Source: Nitrospirota bacterium (GTDB taxonomy: Bacteria > Nitrospirota > Thermodesulfovibrionia > Thermodesulfovibrionales > JdFR-88). Taken from it: a DNA stretch of 49,751 nucleotides. Numbering within the stretch: position 1 is the stretch's first letter; every line of letters begins with the position of its first letter. The notes under the pieces were generated by a model that saw only the letters and a program-made list of their open reading frames with translations, was not told the origin of the DNA and searched no databases. The stretch covers positions 1-49,751 of the forward strand of contig JAKAJM010000011.1 in assembly GCA_021813765.1 (NCBI GenBank), in the 5' to 3' direction. Below, piece by piece: positions 16,854 to 24,950 of the stretch. Both the position numbers and the translations under genes were made by a program.

Positions 16854-17899
16854 GGCAGGCCCACCCCCTCCGGTCCAAAGTTTATGTATCCGTGCAGGGT
16901 ATTTAAGATGCCGTAAAAGACCGCTTTGGCGCCGCTTGTCGGAACGAGGATTATGTCGTTGCCGCAGAGCTTCACGTCTTTCTGCTTGCCTTTTATTATG
17001 GCGTTATAGTCAACTGTTAGAACCTCCCGTTTAGCCGGCCCACTGCCATTGTCCACGTTGGACCCGCCACGGACCTCCCTGTAAATCTTTATCCGGGACC
17101 TGTAGGCGTCCTTACTTAGTCCTTCAGCCATTGCAATGGCCTTTACGAGAGTCGTGTCTTGCCGGAGCTGGTAAGCGCCCGGTTTCCGTACGCTGCCGTC
17201 AATGTATACCGTTCCTGCCCTTTGCACGTTTATGATGTCTCCGCTCCGCACGGGGACATCCAGCGCCAGGTCCCCCTTGTCAAGGAGTTCATCGAGGTCT
17301 ACGATCATAGTTTTTGTTTTTTTGTTCCTTCCCCCTCCAGCTGTCCTCATGATAGTGCAGGTCTGTCCGGCCTGCCCGGTGAGCCCACCGGCCGCCGCAA
17401 GCATGTCGACCAGATTTTTTTGTCCTCTTATTACATAGACTCTTGGAAATCTGACTGCTCCCAGTACGCTTACTCTTTGGGACCTGTAGTTCTTTACCAT
17501 CACGGAGACGAAAGGTCTTTTTATATAAACCAGCAGTTTCTGTGCTATCACCTTTTCCAGCTGGACAGGCGTCATCCCTGCAGCTGATATCTTCCCCGCC
17601 AGCGGGAGTTCTATAAGGCCTTGAGAACTTACGCTCACCGCCCCGCCGATGTCTGGCGAATGATAGACCCGGATATCCAGAACGTCGCCAGGGCCGATAA
17701 CGTAATCCGCTTCACGGCCCGGGGTGTTTTGAATGGCAAGCATGGACAGGGCCTCCTGCAGACGGGCCTGACGGGCGCCTGCTTCATTCTTCGACCGCAG
17801 GGCCAGTTGATCACGCCTGACATCTCCGCTTCCGGAACATGCCTGAAGCATGCAGGCAATGACAAAGATAAAAATAATGAAAGGAGTTTTTAGCTTCAT
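16850..17899 (-). CDS. Polysaccharide export lipoprotein, Wza/OPX family (copy 2)
   Basis: This 349-residue protein has a lipoprotein signal (MKLKTPFIIFIFVIACMLQAC, Cys21), a Poly_export domain from YVIGPGDVLDIRVYH, and SLBB domains around SVLGAVRFPRVYVIRGQ and YIDGSVRKPGAYQLRQDT. It is the probable outer-membrane channel partner of the copy-2 kinase and resembles the copy-1 OPX protein through its whole length (same block order, GGLT and MAEGL/MAKGL segments). It is first in the tightly overlapping set OPX-kinase-TPR-ligase-Crp. The ribosome site before ATG 17899 is weak. Confidence 0.9.
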   Translation of the reverse strand: MKLKTPFIIFIFVIACMLQACSGSGDVRRDQLALRSKNEAGARQARLQEALSMLAIQNTPGREADYVIGPGDVLDIRVYHSPDIGGAVSVSSQGLIELPLAGKISAAGMTPVQLEKVIAQKLLVYIKRPFVSVMVKNYRSQRVSVLGAVRFPRVYVIRGQKNLVDMLAAAGGLTGQAGQTCTIMRTAGGGRNKKTKTMIVDLDELLDKGDLALDVPVRSGDIINVQRAGTVYIDGSVRKPGAYQLRQDTTLVKAIAMAEGLSKDAYRSRIKIYREVRGGSNVDNGSGPAKREVLTVDYNAIIKGKQKDVKLCGNDIILVPTSGAKAVFYGILNTLHGYINFGPEGVGLP

Positions 17900-17987
17900 G
17901 CAACTTTTGCGATGGATTCCTAATTAAAAAGAAACAAGAATGAGAGAAAAATGAAAAAAAGACTGGATGGCATGGCAGCCATCATGT

Positions 17988-18767
17988 TCATGGTTGGGAA
18001 GGGCTAACAGATTGCTGCTGGTCCAAGCTTCCTCCTCCTCCCCCTCCTCCGCCCGCAGAACCAAGCGCCAGGCCTATTCCGGCAGCAGCAGCCACACCGC
18101 CGGCAACAAGCAGGATAGTGGAACCACCTCCGGAGACGCCCGGTGCCGGTGCCGGGTTTTTTGAGACTGCCGCCTCAATTTCAGCCTCGTCGAAAGCAGA
18201 GGGAGTTGCAAAATACCTGCCGTCCTCATGACTTACGACAATGGTCTGCCCGGTCCTCATGAAGATCAGGTTATGGCCGTCCGGGGCATATACGGCAAGA
18301 CTGCCCGCTGCCGATCTTATGTACGTCTTTTTCCCCTGGCCCACAAAACCTTTTGAAAGCGGGTCTGCTGTCATTTTTGAATTTGCCGTGTTTACCTGTA
18401 GCTGAGCGGACTGGGGAACGTCGTAAGCTATGGAACCCTGCTGTAACATAATCGAATATCCGCCAGCGGCCGACCCGATGGAGACTTCGGAGTGCTCCCC
18501 GACTTCTATCCGGGTGCCGTTTCTGGTAGTGATGGTCATTTTGCCCCTGACCGTACGGAGGACGGAACCGCTTGCCAGTGGGTAGGTTTTGTCCGAAACT
18601 GCGATCCACTTGCCAGAGAAGGTCTTCATACGGGAGGTCCCGATCCCCCGTACCTGCCCTACCATGTCAAGCGGCGACTGTGCGGAATAGACAGTCTGGA
18701 CAGCGAGAAAGAAAAACAGCGTTAAAAAAACAACGGCCGCATCGAGGACTTCATAATTTTTTTTCAT
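17988..18767 (-). CDS. FecR-domain protein with glycine-rich membrane tail
   Basis: This 259-residue exported protein begins MKKNYEVL with a hydrophobic signal/anchor (VVFLTLFFFLAVQTVYSA). A FecR-type beta domain follows (SGSVLRTVRGKMTITTRNGT, IEVGEHSEVSIGS, IMLQQGSIAYDV). Near the C-terminus there is a hydrophobic Ala/Gly segment (TILLVAGGVAAAAGIGLAL), then a run of eight or more glycines and SLDQQQSVSPSQP. The frame is open to 19163, but ATG 18767 has AGGTGG six bases upstream and a signal peptide right after it. FecR-domain proteins occur in many exopolysaccharide loci outside iron transport; the role here is unknown. The tail is glycine-zipper-like. Confidence 0.75.
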   Translation of the reverse strand: MKKNYEVLDAAVVFLTLFFFLAVQTVYSAQSPLDMVGQVRGIGTSRMKTFSGKWIAVSDKTYPLASGSVLRTVRGKMTITTRNGTRIEVGEHSEVSIGSAAGGYSIMLQQGSIAYDVPQSAQLQVNTANSKMTADPLSKGFVGQGKKTYIRSAAGSLAVYAPDGHNLIFMRTGQTIVVSHEDGRYFATPSAFDEAEIEAAVSKNPAPAPGVSGGGSTILLVAGGVAAAAGIGLALGSAGGGGGGGGSLDQQQSVSPSQP

Positions 18768-18813
18768 GTGCCACCTTTTTGTCTTTCGTCTTTTACGCGT
18801 TTTAAAATACAAG

Positions 18814-20385
18814 CTACTCTCCGATATGGAAAAAATCAAAGGAGCCACCATAGGACCATCCCCCTGGTCTGGCGTCTTTATTGGCTTTTTTCCGTTTAAA
18901 TCTCCCGGAACCCCCCGCAACGGCACAGCCGGAGGGGTAAAAAGATGTCCTGGCCAGGAACTGTGCGGTTTCTTCCGAAATGGCATGAACGAGGCCTGCG
19001 GCATGGGGGATAAGATCATCCCTGGCACAGACTGATATGGATATCTGCCCTGGACAAAACGGGCTGTTTTCCTGGCAGGCAATAGGAAGGGAGACCGTGA
19101 ATGAACTTCCAGAGGTTTGCCCTCCCGAATAAAGGAAGAAAGGTATCTTGCCGGCAAGCGCATGCAGGACTATTTTCAGTTCGCTCAAATGGACCGAGAC
19201 AGCAAGCTTTCCTATCTCGGACCAGAACGGCTCGAGGGAACTTGCCCTGGATGCATTTCTTCTGAACCTCCGTACGGCAAAATCACAATAACGTCTTTTT
19301 CTGCCGTGCCCCATGTTTTTGGCCATCTCTTTCGCGAAGGGTCGAAATTTTATATAGCCGAAGCCGCGCAGCCCAAGGATTGCTGAGGCAAGCAGCACGG
19401 CCAGAATACCCACCGGGCCTTCCGTTTTTGACATCAGCAGGCATAACGATATTATCGCCACGTTCAGTGAATAAAGCACAAAAAGAGCTTTTTTCCCGGA
19501 AAGCCCCTTTTCCAGAAGTTTGTGGTGGATATGCTCTCTGTCCGCCATGCCCAGGGGAAGCCCCCTGTAATACCTCCTGAGGACGGCATAAAGCATATCC
19601 AGTACGGGCACGCTGAGTACCGCTATGGATACCATGCCCGATGCCAGCGTGGCGGCCCTGGAAAAGCGGGAAACGGACAGGCATGCAAGAACAAACCCGG
19701 TAAAAAGACTGCCTGAATCACCCATGAACACCGATGCCTGAGGGAAATTGTAGATCAAAAAACCGGCAAGGGCGCCTGCAAGGGTCATGCAGGCAAAGTC
19801 TCCATATGCTGTCAGTCCGCCGAAGGCAAAAAAGGCTGCAGATGCAAGAATTCCAGTCCCGGCCGACAGACCATCAAGACCGTCAATAAGGTTCATGGAG
19901 TTTGTCACTACCAGTATCCAAAAAATGGTCACAGGCAGGCTTAACCATCGGAAAAAGTAAAAAACCCCATGACAGCTCCACGGTATGGCGACCCTTAGAC
20001 CCGCGAAATATACGAGCAGCGCGGCCATGCTCTCCACAAGCAGCCTTGCCGCGATGCTCGACCCTTTTGTATCGTCGTAAAGACCGACAGCAAAAACGGC
20101 TGCGGAGGCAATGAGAATATACGGAAGCTCTCCTTGATATCCAGTAATTGCCAGCCAAAAAATCGCAGGCAGAAGAAAGGAGCAGAAAATCCCGGCGCCG
20201 CCAAGCCTGGGGACTATCCTGCCTGCCTCAGGGTGCCGGTCTGATGCCAAGCCTCTTTGATTGCGGGCTCCCTGTCCGCCCCCCCCTGCTGCCAGGGAAA
20301 GTCTGCGGACGACAGGCACCGTCAGGGCTGAAACGGTGAATGATACAAACAAATATGGCAAATAGACGGTCAATCTGCCTGGCAT
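18814..20385 (-). CDS. WecA/Rfe-type undecaprenyl-phosphate sugar-1-phosphate transferase
   Basis: This polytopic PNPT enzyme has the family landmarks: VGLYDDTKG (metal-binding Asp pair), NSMNLIDGLDGLSAG, VFMGDSGSLFTG and DREHIHHKLLEKG (His motif). It transfers a HexNAc-1-phosphate to undecaprenyl phosphate, the first step of repeat-unit assembly. The catalytic portion ends near residue 345. A further ~175 residues form a soluble extension with no known domain to me, starting around YIKFRPFAKEM. Some related EPS enzymes carry extra C-terminal domains, but this one is unassigned. It sits 46 bases upstream of the FecR-domain gene in the same direction. The sugar donor is not evident from sequence. 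Confidence 0.88.
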   Translation of the reverse strand: MPGRLTVYLPYLFVSFTVSALTVPVVRRLSLAAGGGGQGARNQRGLASDRHPEAGRIVPRLGGAGIFCSFLLPAIFWLAITGYQGELPYILIASAAVFAVGLYDDTKGSSIAARLLVESMAALLVYFAGLRVAIPWSCHGVFYFFRWLSLPVTIFWILVVTNSMNLIDGLDGLSAGTGILASAAFFAFGGLTAYGDFACMTLAGALAGFLIYNFPQASVFMGDSGSLFTGFVLACLSVSRFSRAATLASGMVSIAVLSVPVLDMLYAVLRRYYRGLPLGMADREHIHHKLLEKGLSGKKALFVLYSLNVAIISLCLLMSKTEGPVGILAVLLASAILGLRGFGYIKFRPFAKEMAKNMGHGRKRRYCDFAVRRFRRNASRASSLEPFWSEIGKLAVSVHLSELKIVLHALAGKIPFFLYSGGQTSGSSFTVSLPIACQENSPFCPGQISISVCARDDLIPHAAGLVHAISEETAQFLARTSFYPSGCAVAGGSGRFKRKKANKDARPGGWSYGGSFDFFHIGE

Positions 20386-20418
20386 TTTTTACCTGACTTT
20401 TCCCGCCTGAGCGGCGGC

Positions 20419-21201
20419 TTACAGGGCCTCCATCGGGGGGAGGTGCGGTCCTTTGGTTAGGAATTGCCCTATCTTCCTAAGCGGCTTTGCCGCCAGGGTG
20501 AACGGATATGGCTTCAGTCCATTGACCTTCCAGGCTTTTCTGTCCATCCTGTTGGCACGCAGCCGGTTTAAAATCGAGGCGTTGCTTTTTCCGCCGGTCC
20601 GCATCCTCACGAGCACGTGGGGTATATAGATGGCAGGCACTTTGTGTTTAAGCAGCAGCCTGAGCATCAGCTCGTAGTCAGCCGCGGTCCCGATGCCGGG
20701 ATTGAAGATGCCGTATTTGCTGTATACCCGGCTTCGCACAAAAAATGATGGATGCGGAGGCATCCAGCCAAGATAAAAGCTGTTTGCGCTGTACTGGCAG
20801 GATTTCCAATAACGGAACACTTTGTTCAAGTCGGTTTGATGGACATAGAGGAGGTCTCCATAACACGCATCGTAAGATGGGTCCACAAATGCCTCCCTTA
20901 CCCGCTTCACCACATCAGGGGCTGCAAATACATCATCCGCGTTAAGAATGCCAATGATATCCCCGGTTGCCATCCCGATTCCCTTGTTCATGGCATCATA
21001 TATCCCGCCATCGGGCTCGGATACGAACCGGGCTATCTGGGAGAGACGCGAGAGGACGATATCAATGGTGCCATCCGTGGATCCTCCGTCAACAACGATG
21101 TGTTCGACGCCGGCCCCCTGGGCCTTAACGCTGTCCAGACAGTCTTTTATCGTGTTTGCCGCATTGAGGGACACCGTGATCAGGGATATCTTCATATTCA
21201 T
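20419..21201 (-). CDS. Family 2 glycosyltransferase (WcaE-like)
   Basis: This 260-residue GT-A enzyme opens with KISLITVSLNAANTIKDCLD and VDGGSTDGTIDIV. GGIYDAMNKGIGMATGDIIG and the DxD-type LNADDVF mark the nucleotide-sugar and metal site. MPPHPSFFVRS and TAADYELMLRLL match colanic-acid-type enzymes that use the pattern GIYDAMNKG. The ATG overlaps the upstream stop by four bases and follows GGGAA. The acceptor and sugar are unknown. The protein is complete. Confidence 0.88.
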   Translation of the reverse strand: MNMKISLITVSLNAANTIKDCLDSVKAQGAGVEHIVVDGGSTDGTIDIVLSRLSQIARFVSEPDGGIYDAMNKGIGMATGDIIGILNADDVFAAPDVVKRVREAFVDPSYDACYGDLLYVHQTDLNKVFRYWKSCQYSANSFYLGWMPPHPSFFVRSRVYSKYGIFNPGIGTAADYELMLRLLLKHKVPAIYIPHVLVRMRTGGKSNASILNRLRANRMDRKAWKVNGLKPYPFTLAAKPLRKIGQFLTKGPHLPPMEAL

Positions 21202-22115
21202 TTCCCAAACGGTTTCAAAAAAACGCTATGATGGGAAGGCAAATGCCTGTCAAATTCTAAAAAAGATTTTTTTTGTTTTTTTTGACGTCTGAAAGACTTT
21301 GATATTTCCCTTTCGTACCGGCTCATGAAAAGGCACAGATCGAGACCTGCCCGCCCGTCCAGGAACCCCCTTTTAAGGATAGACATATAGATGAGCCTCA
21401 AAAGCCACCTCGAAGGAAGATAGGGCCAGATGTGTTCTTTAACGGCCCTGCGCCTCTCAAGCGGATTGCCAAAAAATGCCGGCCTGAATCCTTTTTTCCC
21501 CTTTTCAGCTTCTTTGTCCGCCCCGCTCCATATGGCGTTAAGCATTTCCGCTGCTTCAAGCTCGGCATAACGCAGGTGTTTTCTCCAAAGTTGCCTTCTG
21601 CCGCGCCTGTCCTCGTGGCGCATCTCTCCTTTAAGGTACCCTGCCTGGCCTTCAAGGAGCATGTGCTCATGCACCGAGCGCTCCTCGTACCGGGCCTTGC
21701 CACGCTGGAAGAAGCGGAGGTTCCACGAGGGATAATATCCACAGTGGCGGATCTTTTCCCCTTTCCAGACAAAAAATCTGTTTACATAAAACCCGGCATT
21801 CCTCGTGCGGGCTTTGCCCCTCGATATAGAAATAAGTTCGGCGCCGAGCTCTTCCGTGATCTGCTCGTCCGCATCCAGGATAAAGACCCAGTCCGTCCCT
21901 ATTGGCAGGTTTGCGAGCCCCCAGTTTTTCTGGCTGGCGTATCCCTCCCATGCGTGGTAAAAAAAACGTGCGCCAAAATCCGCTGCAATTTTTCTTGTGC
22001 CGTCTCTGGAGCCTGAATCAAGTACGAAGACCTCATCTGCGAACCGGCAGCTTTCAAGGGCAAAGGGCAGGTTCCTCTCCTCGTTCAGTGTCGGTATCAA
22101 GACTGATATGCTCAC
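21198..22115 (-). CDS. Family 2 glycosyltransferase (WaaE/KdtX-like)
   Basis: This 305-residue GT2 enzyme has ISVLIPTLNEERNLPFALES, VFVLDSGSRDGTRKIA and the metal-binding FILDADEQIT. It then has an arginine-rich RHCGYYPSWNLRFFQRGKA block and a C-terminal HIWPYLPSRWLLRLIYMSI segment. This arrangement is shared with WaaE-type beta-glucosyltransferases acting on lipid-linked or LPS-core acceptors. The start codon is GTG at 22115, since no upstream ATG is in frame with the conserved N-terminus. It is coupled to the next GT2 gene by a four-base overlap. The C-terminal 45 residues are basic and polar. Confidence 0.87.
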   Translation of the reverse strand: MSISVLIPTLNEERNLPFALESCRFADEVFVLDSGSRDGTRKIAADFGARFFYHAWEGYASQKNWGLANLPIGTDWVFILDADEQITEELGAELISISRGKARTRNAGFYVNRFFVWKGEKIRHCGYYPSWNLRFFQRGKARYEERSVHEHMLLEGQAGYLKGEMRHEDRRGRRQLWRKHLRYAELEAAEMLNAIWSGADKEAEKGKKGFRPAFFGNPLERRRAVKEHIWPYLPSRWLLRLIYMSILKRGFLDGRAGLDLCLFMSRYEREISKSFRRQKKQKKSFLEFDRHLPSHHSVFLKPFGK

Positions 22116-22119
22116 TTTT

Positions 22120-22947
22120 CTATATTCTCAGGCCCGGAAAGAAGCGGCGGGTGATCCCCCTTGCGGTCTGTTTGGCAATCTCTTTTGCGCCGGAATAGTT
22201 TTTATTTCCATGACCGGCAAGCCCCCGGAACCGGGGCTCTATCTGAAACCTGCAGCTGACTTTATCGCTTACCTCAAGCGGTTTAATTACCTTGTAATAA
22301 TTGACCTCAAGCCCGAAATTCCCGTGCCTGTGATCTGATGCGAGTCCCCTCAGATGCTCCATGAAAAAATCCGGACGGAACACGATAAACCTGGTGTCGC
22401 AATAACGCCCGCAAAACGGCAATCCAAGCAGCTCATAAAATGCATGGTCCCTGAGATCACATGAAATATCCACTGAAGGGGCGATCCGGTCCAGCAGCTT
22501 GTCCATGTTGATAAGAAATATCCTGCCCGTCATCTTGGCGACGTAACCGGACCCTCTTATGAGGCTTGAATGCTCAAGCGCGGCGGAAATAAGCTTGTGC
22601 TCACCGAACCCCTTCCCGAATTCCCGCGGGTAGCTGTTTTCGTCCATGGAAAGGAATTCAAGTTTTTTCCGGTGAGGATTGTCAAGCCCGGCCTCCCTGA
22701 CCGCGTCAAGCGGCCACCCTGAATTGTCCGCAAAAACGATCTTGCCTATCCGCGGAAAATTCCTTACATAGAACGAGAAGGCTTTAACGTAGTCTGAAAG
22801 TCTCCCTGAAGGCGATGAAACGGCCCCGGGCATATTATTTGGGTTGACGGAGGCTGTGAGGAGGAGCACCGTCCGGCCGGCAATGTCTCCATTTTTTGAC
22901 TGGGAGTTTTTTTCCATCTTCTGGCATGCCTTTTGGAATAACAGCAT
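22120..22947 (-). CDS. Uncharacterised glycosyltransferase-like protein
   Basis: The protein has 275 residues from ATG 22947; a TTG at 22965 and an ATG at 22917 are alternatives. No motif gives a firm family. Visible blocks are RTVLLLTASVNPNN near the N-terminus, RIGKIVFADNSGW, GFGEHKLISAALEHS followed by VAKMTGRIFLINM, and CDTRFIVFRPDFF. The order (N-terminal beta strand, D/E-N-S turn, then a K-x-TGR segment) recalls poorly characterised GT-A-like sugar transferases of capsule clusters. Spacing of five bases to the next gene puts it in the same operon. The call rests mainly on context. Confidence 0.5.
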   Translation of the reverse strand: MLLFQKACQKMEKNSQSKNGDIAGRTVLLLTASVNPNNMPGAVSSPSGRLSDYVKAFSFYVRNFPRIGKIVFADNSGWPLDAVREAGLDNPHRKKLEFLSMDENSYPREFGKGFGEHKLISAALEHSSLIRGSGYVAKMTGRIFLINMDKLLDRIAPSVDISCDLRDHAFYELLGLPFCGRYCDTRFIVFRPDFFMEHLRGLASDHRHGNFGLEVNYYKVIKPLEVSDKVSCRFQIEPRFRGLAGHGNKNYSGAKEIAKQTARGITRRFFPGLRI

Positions 22948-22986
22948 GGTCCGCTCAGCGCCCAATCCGCGATTGATTGCCTTTTT

Positions 22987-23559
22987 TCAAAAGTCTTTTT
23001 CTTTTTTCAGGCTGCGAGCTTTAATGAACTTTGCGGGATTGCCGGCAACTACGGCCATAGGGCTAACGTCCTTTATCACAACTGACCTCGCGCCCACTAT
23101 CGCCCCATTGCCGATTCGCACCCCTGGTCCGATGAACGCATCCGTACAGATCCAGGCCTGGTCACCGATGATGATGCGAGGCTTAAGCAGCGGCAGACTG
23201 GGGCTGCCATAATCATGTGTGCCTGAGCAGAGGTGGGCTCGATATGAGATCGTAGCCCTGGTGCCGATCGTCACTTTGCCCAGGTTATATATAAAGGCAT
23301 GTTCGCCGATGGAAGACCAGTCGCCTACCTCGATGTTCCATGGCATGTATATATGTGCCGTATTATATATATGCACCTCCCGCCCGATCCTGGCCCCGAA
23401 TGCACGAAGCAGGGCCCGGCGCCAGCCAAAAAAGACCCGTGGGCTGAACCTGAAGAGGGGCAAGGCCAAAACTCCCCACAGCACCCGCTTGAACAGCTCG
23501 TGCCTTGAATACTTTACGGACCTCCTATTGGCCTCAATGTCCAGCTTTGTGCTTCCCAT
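22987..23559 (-). CDS. WcaF-type hexapeptide-repeat acyltransferase
   Basis: This protein of about 190 residues is dominated by left-handed beta-helix hexapeptide repeats (HIYNTAHIYMPWNIEVGDW, IGEHAFIYNLGKVTIG, VRIGNGAIVGARSVV). The catalytic-type His sits in LCSGTHDYGSPSLPL, and the C-terminus has VVAGNPAKFIKAR. This is the pattern of colanic-acid O-acetyltransferase WcaF. It would acetylate (or acylate) a sugar of the repeat unit in the cytoplasm. The frame extends upstream to 23685, but ATG 23559 (MGSTKLDIEANRRSVKY) gives family length; no strong ribosome site is visible, and the gene overlaps the GT4 gene by 26 bases. Confidence 0.87.
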   Translation of the reverse strand: MGSTKLDIEANRRSVKYSRHELFKRVLWGVLALPLFRFSPRVFFGWRRALLRAFGARIGREVHIYNTAHIYMPWNIEVGDWSSIGEHAFIYNLGKVTIGTRATISYRAHLCSGTHDYGSPSLPLLKPRIIIGDQAWICTDAFIGPGVRIGNGAIVGARSVVIKDVSPMAVVAGNPAKFIKARSLKKEKDF

Positions 23560-24721
23560 GAAAAAAAACGAAGTCCGGCCTCTCTCCTTCTCCGCACAGC
23601 CACCTGTAGACCTCTGCCATTTGCCTGGCAATTTTATCCCATGAAAAATTTTCTGCCAGTTTTCGACCCCGAAGCCCCATTTCATTCCGCTGACTATCGG
23701 ACAGGGCGATGGCCTCTCTCAGTGCCGCGGCAAGCGGCACTGCTCCGCTGTCTATCCACCAGCCGCAGCGTTTTTGGGCTATGGTTTCCCATGGGGTCCC
23801 CTTTGTGGTAATTACCGGGACGCCGCATGCCAGGGCCTCAGCCACGGAAACTCCGAAATTCTCGGAATAGGAGGGCAGGACGAAAATATCGGCGTTGCTG
23901 TAAATACGCCACTTGTCCTCTTCAGGCACCATGCCGGTGAAAGTGAAATGTCCCTCCAGGCCTTCGGCTCTGATGGTACGCAGCACGGCATTCTTATGGT
24001 TTTGCTCGTCAGGGCCGGCTATTATGACACGCCAGCCCTGGGGACGAAGAAATGACCAAGCCTTTACAAGGTCCAGCAGCCCTTTTTTGGGATTGATCCG
24101 GGACAGGAACAGCACCGTCCTTGCTCCTTCTTTCCTCCGGGGCGCTGAATGCGCCGCAAGAGGAAAGCTCACTCCATTTGGAATGATGGCGATGGGTTGG
24201 GTCAGTCCGATTGTCCGCAGGTCCTCGGCCTCCTGCGCCGATGAAGCGTGGAAACAGCTTACGGCCTCAAGATCACGCCGCTGGTAAGCTCGCATGGCCA
24301 GCTTCTTTTTCCAGCTCCTGTAGCCGAGCGACCATTTTGTTAGCATCCCCCGGGGACTCAAAACCAGTGTTTTTTTCTGTCTTCTTGTGGTCCTTGCGGC
24401 GGCATGGTTTGTGGCCAGCCAAACGCCATTGTCATGGATCAGGCAGGGTCCTTCATGCATGCAGTTTCTTTCAAGTATGCGTCCGAAGGCGCGTGTCTGC
24501 AGCCACGGATGACTGCGAGAAATGAAAACGGTCTTAACCTGCCTGTTTGCAGGCATCAGCGGACGGCCAAAAGCCGGTCCTGCATCCAGGGTGACTATTT
24601 CCATTTTGTCGCCCATTCCGAGGTCCGCCAGCGAGGAGCTAAGTGCTGAAACCGTCCTTGCAGGCCCACCGCTTTCAGGCGTTAAAGAGGCTACGGTGAA
24701 TATGATCTTCATTGTGCCCAT
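23534..24721 (-). CDS. Family 4 glycosyltransferase
   Basis: This 395-residue GT-B enzyme has an N-terminal GGPARTVSALSSSLAD loop, LSPRGMLTKWSLG in the acceptor domain, VLFLSRINPKKGLLDLVKAW at the start of the donor domain, and the GT4 EX7E-type block SENFGVSVAEALACGVPVI. It probably adds one sugar of the repeat unit at the cytoplasmic membrane face. Two starts are possible (24721 or 24712); neither has a good ribosome site. It is preceded by 229 bases with a palindromic repeat, so a promoter may lie there. Donor sugar unknown. Confidence 0.88.
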   Translation of the reverse strand: MGTMKIIFTVASLTPESGGPARTVSALSSSLADLGMGDKMEIVTLDAGPAFGRPLMPANRQVKTVFISRSHPWLQTRAFGRILERNCMHEGPCLIHDNGVWLATNHAAARTTRRQKKTLVLSPRGMLTKWSLGYRSWKKKLAMRAYQRRDLEAVSCFHASSAQEAEDLRTIGLTQPIAIIPNGVSFPLAAHSAPRRKEGARTVLFLSRINPKKGLLDLVKAWSFLRPQGWRVIIAGPDEQNHKNAVLRTIRAEGLEGHFTFTGMVPEEDKWRIYSNADIFVLPSYSENFGVSVAEALACGVPVITTKGTPWETIAQKRCGWWIDSGAVPLAAALREAIALSDSQRNEMGLRGRKLAENFSWDKIARQMAEVYRWLCGEGERPDFVFFHGKHKAGH

Positions 24722-24815
24722 GACAGGTGCTGGGAGCTCAGAGGGTTTTTATTTTTTCGGGTAAAACGATCTTAAAACCATTTTCCCAAGAAATATTAAG
24801 AAAGACTCTAATTCG

Positions 24816-24840
24816 TCATTCCGGGCTTAACCCGGAATCC
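24816..24840. repeat. Palindromic intergenic element
   Basis: ATTCCGGG (24818-24825), loop CTTAA, CCCGGAAT (24831-24838) form a perfect 8-bp stem flanked by GTC and CCAG. The GTCATTCCGGGCTTAACCCG-type sequence resembles small dispersed palindromes known in many bacterial genomes. It lies between the Wzy-like gene and the GT4 gene; there is no long T-run, so it is a repeat rather than a strong terminator. Confidence 0.6.
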
Positions 24841-24950
24841 AGCGACCTTATTTAATTTTTTTAAAGTCACTGGCGCAGAAGCGGCTTTCGCCGTTATGGC
24901 GGACGTTACAGTAAATGCAATTTTGAGATTGGTTCTATTTAAACAGTGGC

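Noticed and set aside
24816-24840. Intrinsic terminator
   Set aside because: The stem is perfect but no T-run follows on either strand; a dispersed palindromic repeat fits better.
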